Shown in pieces: positions 7,674 to 15,664 of a stretch of 64,000 bases of DNA. A program made the translations under genes and the position numbers. Positions within the stretch are counted from its first letter, which is position 1. Every line of letters begins with the position of its first letter. The notes beneath the pieces are model-generated. The model saw only the letters and a list, made by a program, of their open reading frames with translations, was not told the origin of the DNA and did not search any database. The stretch is from Dysosmobacter segnis (GTDB lineage: Bacteria > Bacillota > Clostridia > Oscillospirales > Oscillospiraceae), in the NCBI RefSeq assembly GCF_014297285.1, contig NZ_JACOQI010000007.1, forward strand, positions 1-64,000, in the 5' to 3' direction.

Positions 7674-8618
7674 TCATTCGCCGCCGTATAAGTCGTGATT
7701 GACAAGGGCGGTATAGTAGCTGTCAATGGTACTCGGCGCGTTGAACAGCACCGCTTTTAGATACTGCTTGATGTTGCGCACTTTGGTTGTGTTCTCCCTC
7801 ATGCAATCCAAAACAAACTCAATATGGCTGCTGTTCAGCTTCAAAAACTTGGATTTCACCAATTCGGCGGGGTAGTCGTCCCCGGCAATACGGATTGTCT
7901 TTCGGGCTGTGCAGACGGTTTCCAGCATAAGGTCAACAATCTCGTCCAAACGGTCTTTGTCAATTTTGCAGTTTTGAATGAGATGGTCGTATTCGATATT
8001 GTCCTTGATAATCTCCCTGTAAATCTCTACTGCGCTATTGCTTTTCGCTTCCGTTCTTTTCCTTTCCGGCGGCGTAGCCGCTTCGCCATGCGCAAAGGGC
8101 AAGGGGTTTAGGGAATGGAAAGGAATGGAATCGGTACTTGATAAATCAGTAATTGATTGTTCTTTACTTAATATATCTTTATTTAATTGCGTTGGATTTT
8201 CCAACGTAGGTTTTTCCTGCGTAGGTTTTTCCAACGTTGGATTATCCAATGTTGGATTTTCCAATGTAGGTAAATCCAATATAGGCGGCTGTCCGCCGCT
8301 GGTAGCTGCTTCCGGCTCTCGCGGCTGCGGCTGCTCGTATATGACGTAATCTGCGCCCCGCAAGCGTCCCTTTTCGTCGCGCTCCCGGCTGCGCACGATA
8401 TATCCGGCTTTTTCGAGTTCCTTTACCGCTTCGCGGATTGCGTCGATCTTCTCCCGGTTGATATGGGATAAGCCCGCAAGGGTATAATCCCAATCTTCGG
8501 GCAGCGAAAGCATTTGCGACAACAAGCCCTTTGCCTTTAAGGACAATTCCTTGTTTCGCAAGTGGTGGTTGCTCATAACGGTATATCCCGTATTTCGCTC
8601 CACTCTGAAAACTGCCAT
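7674..8618 (-). CDS. RepA-like replication initiator with winged-helix N-terminus
   Basis: The product has 314 residues. The N-terminal 95 residues (FRVERNTGYTVMSNHHLRNK ... LSLKAKGLLSQMLSLPEDWD, then HINREKIDAIREAVKELEKA) form the helix-turn-helix domain of replication initiator protein A/DUF6017 proteins at the head of Tn1549-like ICEs. A proline-rich linker with pentapeptide repeats follows (about 113-142). A C-terminal domain (about 190-310) has the VLDCMRENTTKVRNIKQYLK pattern of DUF6017. It may start replication of the excised circle. The start is ATG, just inside the cluster after the Cys-rich gene. Confidence 0.85.
   Translation of the reverse strand: MAVFRVERNTGYTVMSNHHLRNKELSLKAKGLLSQMLSLPEDWDYTLAGLSHINREKIDAIREAVKELEKAGYIVRSRERDEKGRLRGADYVIYEQPQPREPEAATSGGQPPILDLPTLENPTLDNPTLEKPTQEKPTLENPTQLNKDILSKEQSITDLSSTDSIPFHSLNPLPFAHGEAATPPERKRTEAKSNSAVEIYREIIKDNIEYDHLIQNCKIDKDRLDEIVDLMLETVCTARKTIRIAGDDYPAELVKSKFLKLNSSHIEFVLDCMRENTTKVRNIKQYLKAVLFNAPSTIDSYYTALVNHDLYGGE
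8191..8280. repeat. Six 15-base tandem repeats inside the RepA-like gene
   Basis: Units such as GTTGGATTTTCCAAC, GTAGGTTTTTCCTGC and GTAGGTAAATCCAAT run head to tail without spacers. They encode the pentapeptide series PTLEN/PTLDN/PTLEK/PTQEK in the linker between the two domains. Copy number probably varies between strains by slippage. Confidence 0.85.
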
Positions 8619-8746
8619 ATTTCCTCACTTCCTCTCTTGGTATGCGTGGACAATTAGAAAGCCGTTTTCGGCTGTTTTGGTATTGCAATATGCCCTTTGC
8701 CGTTTTCGCGTCTGCAAAGCCGCATGGCACAAGGGCTTTTGCCCGT

Positions 8747-8965
8747 CTATTTGTCCATGCTGGCGTGCGTTTTCCGCGTCCTTTTGCCGGGGCAATAGGG
8801 ACACTCTTTGAAAACGCAAAACTCATATTTCCACCCGGGGCGGTAGAAACGGCAAGTGCCGCAATCTTCATCATCTCCGGCACAACCGGATTGATAGCGG
8901 TCAAATCCCGGCTTCTGCTGCATGAGCAATTCAAACGCCCGCTGCTTGCCCTTTGTGAAATACAT
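8747..8965 (-). CDS. Conserved Cys-rich small protein of Tn1549-like elements
   Basis: The product has 72 residues, with ATG at 8965 preceded by GGAGGTG. Cysteines are arranged as GC..DDEDCGTC, then EFCVF and KECPYCPG, so a metal-binding knuckle is likely. It is the first gene of the leftward ICE-1 operon. The same small protein is familiar at the leading end of related elements, with no known role. Confidence 0.65.
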   Translation of the reverse strand: MYFTKGKQRAFELLMQQKPGFDRYQSGCAGDDEDCGTCRFYRPGWKYEFCVFKECPYCPGKRTRKTHASMDK

Positions 8966-8999
8966 TCCGGCTGCACCTCCTTTCCTGCGGGCATAAAAA

Positions 9000-9043
9000 A
9001 ACGGCGTTACTTTCTCCCCCAAAGGGGTTAAGGTAACGCCGTT
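9000..9043 (-). terminator. Terminator-like stem-loop in the ICE-1 operon leader
   Basis: AACGGCGTTAC (9000-9010) pairs with GTAACGCCGTT (9033-9043), with an inner CCCC/GGGG stem. On the minus strand it is followed by a run of T residues. It lies 35 bases upstream of the first ICE-1 gene, so it either blocks read-through from flanking DNA or works as an attenuator of the conjugation operon. Confidence 0.65.
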
Positions 9044-9132
9044 TGTGTGCGTATTCAGTTTTTAACACATTCCCTGTCTATCCGCTGTCCGCAAAACCAT
9101 TGATTTTATTAGCTTTTTGCCGCTATCGCTAT

Positions 9133-10578
9133 CACACCTCATTATTCCAGCGGCCCGGATTTCAAGCCATGCTTGCGGACATTGAAGCCGGGAAAGTGGG
9201 TACGGTCATCGTCAAGGACATGAGCCGGTTAGGGCGAAACTACTTGCAGGTAGGGTTTTACACGGAAATGCTGTTCCCTCAAAAGGGTGTGCGTTTTATC
9301 GCTGTCAACGATAATGTGGACAGTGCCAGCGAGGGCATGGACAACGATTTTACCCCGCTGCGAAATCTGTTCAATGAATGGCTGGTGAGAGATACGAGCA
9401 AGAAAATCAAGGCAGTGAAAAAGTCAAAAGGCATGAGCGGCAAGCCTGTTACCAGCAAGCCGGTTTACGGCTATGTGATGGACGAGGACGAGAATTTTAT
9501 TATAGACGAGGAAGCCGCCCCGGTGGTGCAGCAGATTTACCAGCTTTGCCTTGCCGGGAACGGCCCGACCAAGATTGCCCGTATGCTGACGGAGCAGCAA
9601 ATCCCCACGCCGGGGACGCTGGAATATCAGCGGACAGGCAGCACCCGCCGTTATCACCCAGGCTATGAGTGCAAATGGGCGACCAACACCGTCGTTCATA
9701 TCCTCGAAAACCGAGAGTACACCGGATGTCTGGTGAACTTCAAAACGGAAAAGCCTTCTTATAAGGTCAAGCACAGCATAGAGAACCCCGTCGAGAAGCA
9801 GGCCATTTTCGAGAACCACCATGAGCCGATCATCGACAAGGAAACATGGGAACGGGTGCAGGAGTTACGCAAACAGCGCAAACGCCCGAACCGCTACGAT
9901 GAAGTGGGGCTGTTCTCCGGGATTTTGTTCTGCGCCGACTGCGGCCATGTGCTGTATCAGCAGCGGTATCAGAACAAAGACCGCAAACAGGACTGCTACA
10001 TCTGCGGCAGCTACAAGAAGCGCACCCGCAACTGTACGGCGCACTTTATCCGCACCGATCTGTTGACCGCTGGTGTCCTGGCAAATCTCCGGCAAGTGAC
10101 CGAATACGCAGCCAAGCATGAGAGCCGGTTTGTGAAACTACTTGTCCAGCAGAACGAGATCGGCGGCAAGCGAAAGACCGCCGCAGCCATCAAGCAGCTT
10201 GAACAGGCGCAGGAACGCATTTCTGAAATCAGCCGCATTATCAAGCGGCTGTATGAGGACAATGTAAACGGCAAAATCAGCGATGAGCGTTTCATGGAAC
10301 TGTCGGCTGACTACGAAGCCGAGCAAGCGGAGCTGAAAAAGAGAGCCGCCGCCCTGCAAGCCGAACTGGACAAGTCACAGGCAGCTACCGTCAACGCCGA
10401 GAAATTTATGGGCATTGTCCGCAAGCACCTTGCCTTTGAAGAACTGACCCCCACTCTCTTGCGGGAAATGATCGAGAAAATTGTGGTGCATGAGTGCAGC
10501 TATGATGAGAACGGCACCCGCAGGCAGGACATTGAGATTTATTACAGCTTTGTCGGCAAGATTGACTTGCCCGAATAA
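9133..10578 (+). pseudogene. Large serine recombinase missing its catalytic N-terminus
   Basis: The frame encodes LFQRPGFQAMLADIEAGKVG and continues through KDMSRLGRNYLQVGFYTEML, the Recombinase domain, a zinc ribbon (CADCGHVLYQQRY ... CYICGSY ... NCTAHF) and a coiled coil to the stop at 10578. The 60-70 N-terminal residues with the catalytic serine are replaced by ICE-1 end sequence near 9133-9140. It is therefore inactive as it stands. Excision of ICE-1 could restore it if the missing 5' part lies at the other ICE-1 end. An internal ATG at 9169 could give a protein lacking Ser. Confidence 0.88.
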
Positions 10579-10586
10579 CCGCCCGA

Positions 10587-10619
10587 CCTATCCGACACAA
10601 TGGCCAAGTGTCGGATAGG
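10587..10619 (+). terminator. Stem-loop after the recombinase pseudogene
   Basis: CCTATCCGACAC (10587-10598) and GTGTCGGATAGG (10608-10619) form a perfect 12-base stem with a 9-base loop starting nine bases after the stop codon. A T-run follows only after several more bases, so it may be a weak terminator or a recombination-site feature. Confidence 0.5.
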
Positions 10620-10767
10620 AACGGCAAAATTTTTTGCACTTCTATTGCTTCTTTATCACACATAAGCAAAAAGCCAGGGCATCAAGCAGTTCATGGCTAA
10701 TTAAAGGGAACAAAAAGAAAGGGAATGCACAATCCAGACGGTATCAGCGGCAGGCTACAAGAATAAA

Positions 10768-10796
10768 TTGTGATTTCACAAGATTGGTGTTATAAT
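10768..10796 (+). promoter_or_regulatory. Promoter with palindromic operator for the HTH-tnpV operon
   Basis: TTGTGA at 10768-10773 and TATAAT at 10791-10796 are separated by 17 bases. TTGTGA-TT-TCACAA (10768-10781) is a perfect inverted repeat over the -35 box, a likely operator for the HTH protein encoded directly downstream. The link to that protein is inferred. Confidence 0.65.
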
Positions 10797-10859
10797 AAGA
10801 GAAAAGTTCCTGCCGGGGCAACCGCCCCGGTGGTATGGATAGAAAGGCAGGAAAACAAT

Positions 10860-11132
10860 ATGCACATCAGCTATAAACCACTCTGGCACACACTGTTAGA
10901 GCGTGATATGAGAAAAGAGGATTTAAGGCTTGCTGCTGGTATGACAACAAATATGATTGCCAACATGAGCAAAGAGGGAAAGCACATCAGCATGGATACA
11001 TTAGCCCGTATCTGTGAAACTCTGAATTGTGAGATTACTGATGTGATTGAGTTAGTACCAGACGAGCCTGCTTCCACAGGAGGTAAGGAACATGAGCGAA
11101 TTGAAACCAAGAATAACGGAAAACGGAATTGA
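10860..11132 (+). CDS. Cro/CI-type helix-turn-helix regulator
   Basis: The product has 90 residues. A single HTH domain (about residues 15-65: LLERDMRKEDLRLAAGMTTN, then MANMSKEGKHISMDTLARIC and ETLNCEITDVIEL) belongs to the short XRE/YozG-like class. The start is the ATG at 10860. A spaced GGCAGGA is the best ribosome site. The 3' end overlaps tnpV by 41 bases, so the two are translated as a unit. It probably controls its own palindromic promoter and the neighbouring recombinase module. Confidence 0.8.
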   Translation: MHISYKPLWHTLLERDMRKEDLRLAAGMTTNMIANMSKEGKHISMDTLARICETLNCEITDVIELVPDEPASTGGKEHERIETKNNGKRN

Positions 11133-11469
11133 TTATATCCTTGTCGGAGATTACTACATTCCAGGCTTGAAACTGCCGGAGGAACACCGCCCTATCGGAA
11201 AGTACGGACGAATGCACCGGGAATATTTAAGAGAAGTCCACCCAGCCAGATTGAATACATTGATACTGACCGGAGAATTGTTGACATATCTTGCAGACCT
11301 GAATGAACAGGCACAAAAACGGTTAGACACTATCATGGAGCAGATGAAAGCTACCGAGGGCGTGACAGAGGAATTGAAGTGTACCCGACAAATGGAATGG
11401 GTGCAGCGTTGCAATAACATTCACAACAGGGCAGAAGAAATTGTTTTGTATGAGATGATTTATTCATAA
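11092..11469 (+). CDS. TnpV family transposon protein
   Basis: The product has 125 residues. It contains the TnpV signature ITENGIDYILVGDYYIPGLK followed by RPIGKYGRMHREYLREVHP and a helical C-terminus. The start ATG at 11092 is behind GGAGGTAAG. TnpV proteins travel with Tn4451/Tn1549-type serine recombinases. Their role in transposition is not established. It lies downstream of the broken recombinase and its HTH regulator, forming one module. Confidence 0.8.
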   Translation: MSELKPRITENGIDYILVGDYYIPGLKLPEEHRPIGKYGRMHREYLREVHPARLNTLILTGELLTYLADLNEQAQKRLDTIMEQMKATEGVTEELKCTRQMEWVQRCNNIHNRAEEIVLYEMIYS

Positions 11470-11498
11470 CGGGAGCAATTAAATCGGAGGTATATAAG

Positions 11499-12461
11499 AT
11501 GATTGAAATTGTATTTGGTGAAAGTGCCTGTGGAAGTTTGAAAATTGCCCAAACTTACGGCAAGGGAAAGTATAGAGGAAGTGCTGTTTCAATATTTATG
11601 AGGCACGAAGACGGGAGTGTTCCATCTTCAGATGAAATGAAAAAGGCACAGCTTCAAGCACAGGAACAAGAACGCATTGCTTGGGAGAATGCTATTCCAT
11701 TGGGAGGCAAGAGCAGTGATGTTTATTGTTTTGATATGGCTCTTAGTGTGGGAGATATTTCTGATAATGGAATTGGCGAACAGCGGAAAAATATTTTCAA
11801 GAAAATGCTGTCTGTCTGCTTTGTAGAGGATTTAGATTATCAGGTTGAAGAAAAAATACAGAAAATTAAAACTACATTGACCTCAGTGATTGAACGATAT
11901 GTAGCTGGGGAAGAAATTCGCATTTGGTATAGCTATAATCCAGATGAGCTTTGTGGTATGTATTGGCTTATGAAACAACTTCAACCATTAAACTGCCAGA
12001 CAACAATTTATTTGGTTAAGTTACCTACATGGGAATATGGAAAAGAAAATACTATGACATCCAAAATAGCATGGGGCGAGGTCTCTCCTGGCGAATGGGG
12101 AAACTATATAACTCTACAAGAGAAAGCTAATCCTGTATTTCTTTCAGCTTGTACTATGAAATGGAATCAACTTCAAAATGAAAATGCACCTTTGCGTGCA
12201 ATGTTAAATGGTAAATTGCAAAGCGTTTCAGAAGATATATATGATAGTTTCATTCTTCGTGAAATTGCGGAACAGCCAGAGCAATTCAAAATGGCTATTG
12301 TCATAGGTAATGTTTTAGGAAAATATCAACTTGGAATTAGTGATGTATGGATTTCCAATCGCATTGATAAAATGCTTGAAGATGGTGTGTTGGAAATTAT
12401 ACAGGACGCACCAAAGGGAGAAACAAATTATCGCCGAATATTAAGAAAACGAATGAAATAA
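11499..12461 (+). CDS. DUF1835/DUF3658-like protein
   Basis: The product has 320 residues, ATG at 11499 behind GGAGG. The N-terminus IEIVFGESACGSLKIAQ and the central motif EEIRIWYSYNPDELCGMYWL match the DUF1835 pattern. The C-terminal part (RIDKMLEDGVLEIIQDAP, RRILRKR) fits the DUF3658 winged-helix-like end. Members are frequent single-gene cargo in Gram-positive mobile DNA, with no known biochemical function. Its GC content is lower than the genes on both sides, and it ends at a hairpin terminator. Confidence 0.75.
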   Translation: MIEIVFGESACGSLKIAQTYGKGKYRGSAVSIFMRHEDGSVPSSDEMKKAQLQAQEQERIAWENAIPLGGKSSDVYCFDMALSVGDISDNGIGEQRKNIFKKMLSVCFVEDLDYQVEEKIQKIKTTLTSVIERYVAGEEIRIWYSYNPDELCGMYWLMKQLQPLNCQTTIYLVKLPTWEYGKENTMTSKIAWGEVSPGEWGNYITLQEKANPVFLSACTMKWNQLQNENAPLRAMLNGKLQSVSEDIYDSFILREIAEQPEQFKMAIVIGNVLGKYQLGISDVWISNRIDKMLEDGVLEIIQDAPKGETNYRRILRKRMK

Positions 12462-12474
12462 TAACCACAGCACA

Positions 12475-12517
12475 AACCGCTGCTACATGGAATCCAACAA
12501 ACCATGCAACAGCGGTT
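12475..12517. terminator. Bidirectional terminator between convergent genes
   Basis: AACCGCTG at 12475-12482 pairs with CAGCGGTT at 12510-12517, and an inner CATGG/CCATG stem strengthens it. It separates the DUF1835 gene from the convergent repressor gene, and a TTTT run follows on the plus strand. Confidence 0.75.
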
Positions 12518-12522
12518 TTCCT

Positions 12523-13329
12523 TTACCGTTTTTTCCTCTGGCTGATAGGTGTTCCCATTTTCTTTGATTTTTTGAGAATACGAATGAACCAGCGAAATTC
12601 TTCTTCTGACAGGTTTTTATAGTTGATACCAAGCTGCTTGCAGTAAAGGATAACCAGTTTTTCATCTCGACTGCCCTTGAAATTTTCGACCGCTTCCAGA
12701 TTTTCTTTCAGTTCATCGGCAACGGTAGTTTGGGGCGCACTCTCGCTGTCCTTTTTGTGGAATTCCCGAATATCCCGGATAATCAGGTTGAGGTCATCCA
12801 GAACCATGTGACTGAAATACTCATCATCACTGATATGTGCGGCTTGCAGCACCTTCAAATGCGGGTCATCTTCGCCGGGGCGATACCGTTCAATAATTTC
12901 ATGCCGGACGGTATCAACAAGGGAGTTGAGATTTTGGATTTGCATGGTGGCAATCCCGTCCACATAAATCTCAATGTCCGCAAGAAACTTGATAAAGTCC
13001 TTATGGGTGGCAAGTTCGCAGAGCAGACGGTTGTTAATCCGACCGCTTTTCAGCAGTGCCACCATCTCATCGTTCAAATGCAGCTCCGTCAGTGGCGTGT
13101 TGATCTGCTCCCTGTTCTCTGTCCGGCACAGCAGATAATCGACGGAAACCCCATAGAAGTCTGCCAGCGTGATAAGGTTGCCATGATTGATTTCCTTATA
13201 ATCCTCTTTTTCATAACTGCCAAGGGCTGATTTAGAAATGCCCGTCAGCTTTGATAGTTCTTCCAGATTTAAGCCTTTGTCTTTGCGGAGTTCCCAAAGG
13301 CGTTCCTGTATGCTTGTTGCAACTTTCAT
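12523..13329 (-). CDS. HTH repressor of IME-2 (XRE family, long)
   Basis: The product has 268 residues. The start is the ATG at 13329 after GGAGCG: the frame is open further upstream but that part has no family resemblance. An N-terminal XRE domain (about 7-70: LWELRKDKGLNLEELSKLTG, then SKSALGSYEKEDYKEI) is followed by a helical region. The gene is read away from the relaxase-replication operon that begins at 13812, the usual layout of an element master repressor. A 480-base gap lies between them and could hold operators. Confidence 0.85.
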   Translation of the reverse strand: MKVATSIQERLWELRKDKGLNLEELSKLTGISKSALGSYEKEDYKEINHGNLITLADFYGVSVDYLLCRTENREQINTPLTELHLNDEMVALLKSGRINNRLLCELATHKDFIKFLADIEIYVDGIATMQIQNLNSLVDTVRHEIIERYRPGEDDPHLKVLQAAHISDDEYFSHMVLDDLNLIIRDIREFHKKDSESAPQTTVADELKENLEAVENFKGSRDEKLVILYCKQLGINYKNLSEEEFRWFIRILKKSKKMGTPISQRKKR

Positions 13330-13811
13330 GGGCGCACGCTCCTTTCCGGTGGTTTTATTTCTGCCGTTTAACTGGATTATATCACACTTTCCGCAATCGT
13401 GGAAATTTCTGATTTTCCCCCTGATTCCTACTTTGTGGATATACGGCACAGGGCACAAAAATGTTCTATGATACAGGTAGTTCATCGATGGATTATTCCA
13501 ATCGAATGACCAGCCTGTGTGGGATATGCTTCCCCGGCGATGTAGCGCCATGACTTTTGGCAGGGATATGGAGGAACCCTGACCGAAACGAGCGTACCAA
13601 AGGGAGCGATACGCCGCTGTGAGATTCAGGGGAGGAACGACACCGGGGAGAACTGGCGAACTGACACCGAAATGATACCGAAACACGACAATTTGATAGG
13701 GAGATAGTCTACCCTATCGCTGAGACTTCGGGAGATTTTAAGCGGCTCTATGGCTGTAATTTTGCCGAAAATCGCCCCGAAACCATACACGAAAACGGGA
13801 GGAAACGTAAC
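13330..13811. other. Divergent intergenic region of IME-2
   Basis: No convincing gene is visible. There is a short hairpin GATAGGG-AGATAGTCTA-CCCTATC near 13696-13719 and a purine-rich stretch with several GGAGG-like boxes. Being placed between a repressor and the mobilization operon, it probably holds the divergent promoters and operators. I cannot place a clear -35/-10 pair. Confidence 0.4.
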
Positions 13812-14000
13812 ATGCCGAGAATGAGCAAAAAGCGGAAGCATGAGCTTTCCTTTTACCTCAATGACCGGGGGCGTGTCACTTACAACGAATTATGCCGGAA
13901 ATGCCAGCATGGGTGCAAGCAGAGCTTCCGGGCGGTTGTGATTGACTGCCCCCGTTATTTATCCAAACGAGCAAAGAAAAAGGAGGAACACACCGAATGA
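13812..14000 (+). CDS. Small four-cysteine zinc-knuckle protein
   Basis: The product has 62 residues, ATG at 13812 behind GGGAGGAAA. Cysteines follow the pattern C-x2-C-x3-C-x10-C (LCRKCQHGCKQSFR ... DC), flanked by basic ends. A clear paralog with identical cysteine spacing lies in ICE-3 at 37334-37510. It is the first gene of the IME-2 operon and its stop overlaps the next start. The likely role is nucleic-acid or protein binding in mobilization. No function is known. Confidence 0.7.
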   Translation: MPRMSKKRKHELSFYLNDRGRVTYNELCRKCQHGCKQSFRAVVIDCPRYLSKRAKKKEEHTE

Positions 14001-14338
14001 ATTTTGAATTTATGACGATAGACACACCATTGCCGCCCTGTATGCCATTTCCCAGAGCGTTGACAGGATTTCCAGTCAGCAGCACCGCAAAGGTCATGTA
14101 CTGCCGGATGTTGGACGCTATGCTTTTCAGAGGGCAGGCGGACGAGAACGGGATTCTTTTTGTCTGCTTCCCTATCACAGCCATTGCCGCAGTCCTGTCC
14201 CGCAGCCTCATGACGGTCAAGCGTTCTTTGAATGAACTGGAAACCGCCGGACTTATCATGCGGGTGCGTCAGGGCGTGGGAGAACCGAACAGGATTTATG
14301 TGCTGATACCGGGAAAGGAGGGCGCTACCCTTGCCTGA
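13997..14338 (+). CDS. Short RepA-N-like winged-helix protein
   Basis: The product has 113 residues. The sequence PFPRALTGFPVSSTAKVMYC ... LSRSLMTVKRSLNELETAGLI is the winged-helix DNA-binding domain of replication initiator protein A, here without a C-terminal domain. The start ATG follows AAAAGGAGG. It overlaps both neighbours by a few bases, so it is co-translated with them. It probably works with the primase and VapE-like ATPase downstream in element replication. Confidence 0.75.
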   Translation: MNFEFMTIDTPLPPCMPFPRALTGFPVSSTAKVMYCRMLDAMLFRGQADENGILFVCFPITAIAAVLSRSLMTVKRSLNELETAGLIMRVRQGVGEPNRIYVLIPGKEGATLA

Positions 14339-14627
14339 TACCTCAAAGCTGGGAAAGCTCAACCGGGAGTTGGAGAAAAGCGAAAAGAAACTGCGGAAAG
14401 CCATCAATGATGAAAAGGCATTGCAGCACCAGTTGAAGCAGCTTACCCGAAAGGAACGGACGCACCGGCTCTGTACTCGTGGCGGTATGCTGGAAAGTTT
14501 TCTGCAAGAGCCGGAACGCCTGACGGACGATGATGTCATGCTGTTGCTGAAACTCATTTTTCACAGGCAGGACACGCAAGATATATTGAAAAAACTGCTG
14601 GAACGGGAGAAGCCGGAAACCCCTTAG
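14331..14627 (+). CDS. DUF3847 protein, mobilization accessory
   Basis: The product has 98 residues, TTG start at 14331 with AAAGGAGG upstream. An N-terminal coiled coil (KLGKLNRELEKSEKKLRKAI) precedes the DUF3847 core TRKERTHRLCTRGGMLESFL and a helical end. DUF3847 proteins sit immediately before MobQ relaxases and resemble the relaxosome accessory MobC in size. It lies just before the nic-like sequence at 14632, which suits that role. Confidence 0.75.
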   Translation: MPDTSKLGKLNRELEKSEKKLRKAINDEKALQHQLKQLTRKERTHRLCTRGGMLESFLQEPERLTDDDVMLLLKLIFHRQDTQDILKKLLEREKPETP

Positions 14628-14631
14628 TTTA

Positions 14632-14850
14632 CTAAGGGCGCAATTATACACCACCCAGAGGTTGGTGCATTGCGTTCTCCGAAGGCTCCTTGCAGGAGGG
14701 CTGTGATTTTCCGCAGCCACGGTCTGCTCCAAATCAAACAGGGGACGCTACACTTCCCCTGCGCTGGCTGCCGCCAGCTACCCTTTTGTGGACTTGCCAT
14801 CTGGGGACACCTTGCGTTGCAAGCTGTTCCCAGCCGATAAGTTTCATAAA
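14632..14850. other. Putative oriT of IME-2 (MobQ-type nic-like core)
   Basis: The minus strand of 14632-14646 reads TAATTGCGCCCTTAG, one substitution from the TAAGTGCGCCCTTA core cut by MobQ relaxases. It overlaps a CTTAG-TTTA-CTAAG inverted repeat and is followed by CACCA...TTGGTG. A MobA/MobL relaxase is encoded 1 kb downstream. The rest of the stretch to 14850 contains no gene that I can support. Confidence 0.6.
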
Positions 14851-14863
14851 ATATAATGCAAAT

Positions 14864-14926
14864 GGAAAGCTAACTTGACATAAAAGAACTATGTGATATA
14901 ATGGAAGCATGGAAAGTTAACTTTCC
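14864..14926 (+). promoter_or_regulatory. Promoter and paired operators of the XRE-membrane protein operon
   Basis: TTGACA at 14875-14880 and TATAAT at 14897-14902 have a 16-base spacer. The perfect palindrome GGAAAGTTAACTTTCC (14911-14926) lies just after the -10 box, and a variant GGAAAGCTAACTT (14864-14876) overlaps the -35 box. Two operators bracketing the promoter suggest autorepression by the XRE protein encoded next. Confidence 0.8.
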
Positions 14927-14944
14927 ATAAGAGAGGAGGATGAC

Positions 14945-15142
14945 ATGAAAAATCGCCTGGAAGAATTACGAAAGCAACGAGGCATAAAGCAAGAAGATTT
15001 AGCAAATGCATTGGAAGTATCACGACAGACCATCGGCTCTTTGGAAAACGGACGCTATAACCCATCTATTCAGTTGGCATTTAAGATTGCCAGATATTTC
15101 AACATGAGTATTGAAGAAATTTTTATTTACGAGGAGGATTGA
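14945..15142 (+). CDS. Small XRE-family regulator
   Basis: The product has 65 residues, nearly all one HTH domain (RLEELRKQRGIKQEDLANAL, then VSRQTIGSLENGRYNPSIQL) ending IEEIFIYEED, typical of YvaO/short XRE regulators paired with membrane proteins. The ribosome site GAGGAGG precedes the ATG. It overlaps the spacing of the next gene by two bases. It probably represses this operon through the GGAAAGTTAACTTTCC sites. The AT-rich pair looks like a cassette dropped between oriT and the relaxase gene. Confidence 0.88.
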   Translation: MKNRLEELRKQRGIKQEDLANALEVSRQTIGSLENGRYNPSIQLAFKIARYFNMSIEEIFIYEED

Positions 15143-15144
15143 TT

Positions 15145-15561
15145 ATGAAAAAAAGGTTGTTGATTTTAATGACAGTTACAGGAATGATTATTCTACTGGG
15201 AGGATTGCTAACATACGGTTTGGGAGTACATGAAATAATACCTGTGCCACGTCCCGACTTAATAGTAGTAGGTACATCTCTCATTGGAATTTTGCTGATT
15301 GTATCTGGTGTGTGCGACTTGTTCGTTAAGAAAACCAAAGAAATGGAAATAGAGGAAAATGACGAGAGAAATATTTCGCTTAGTAATGCTGCTATGGCAA
15401 GTGGCTTCAAGGTAATGAATGTTACGATTGCTGTTTCTATTTTTGCTTTGATTTTCACCGGATATATGACAGTAGTCCCATGTTTCACTATTATTGGGGC
15501 TTATGCTATTGGACAAATTGTATTTATTGTGCGACTTTGGTACTTGCACAAAACTATGTAA
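15145..15561 (+). CDS. DUF2178-like membrane protein
   Basis: The product has 138 residues, ATG at 15145 behind GGAGG. Four hydrophobic segments are visible (about 4-26, 37-58, 90-110, 112-132). Between the second and third lies the cytoplasmic motif MEIEENDERNISLSNAA, the hallmark of the DUF2178/YdcZ-like partners of XRE regulators. The physiological role is unknown. The pairing suggests sensing of envelope stress or signalling to the regulator. Confidence 0.75.
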   Translation: MKKRLLILMTVTGMIILLGGLLTYGLGVHEIIPVPRPDLIVVGTSLIGILLIVSGVCDLFVKKTKEMEIEENDERNISLSNAAMASGFKVMNVTIAVSIFALIFTGYMTVVPCFTIIGAYAIGQIVFIVRLWYLHKTM

Positions 15562-15600
15562 ATGTATTACTAAATACCCGCCGCCCCCAGCGGCACAACA

Positions 15601-15633
15601 AGCAGGAAATCTGAAAAGGTATCCTGCTTTTTC
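15601..15633 (+). terminator. Terminator of the XRE-membrane protein operon
   Basis: AGCAGGA (15601-15607) pairs with TCCTGCT (15622-15628) and is followed by TTTTTC. It isolates the two-gene cassette from the relaxase gene that begins 30 bases later. Confidence 0.8.
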
Positions 15634-15664
15634 TATGTCCAAAAACGGAAAGGAGGAACACAAA

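Noticed and set aside
8191..8280. CRISPR-like array of short repeats
   Set aside because: The 15-base units are contiguous without spacers and are in frame within the RepA-like gene.
13330..13686. 119-residue N-terminal extension of the IME-2 repressor
   Set aside because: No similarity to regulators. The HTH domain begins right after the ATG at 13329.
15494..15664. 57-residue N-terminal extension of the IME-2 relaxase
   Set aside because: It overlaps the previous gene and a terminator. The start at 15665 has a strong ribosome site and the family N-terminus.
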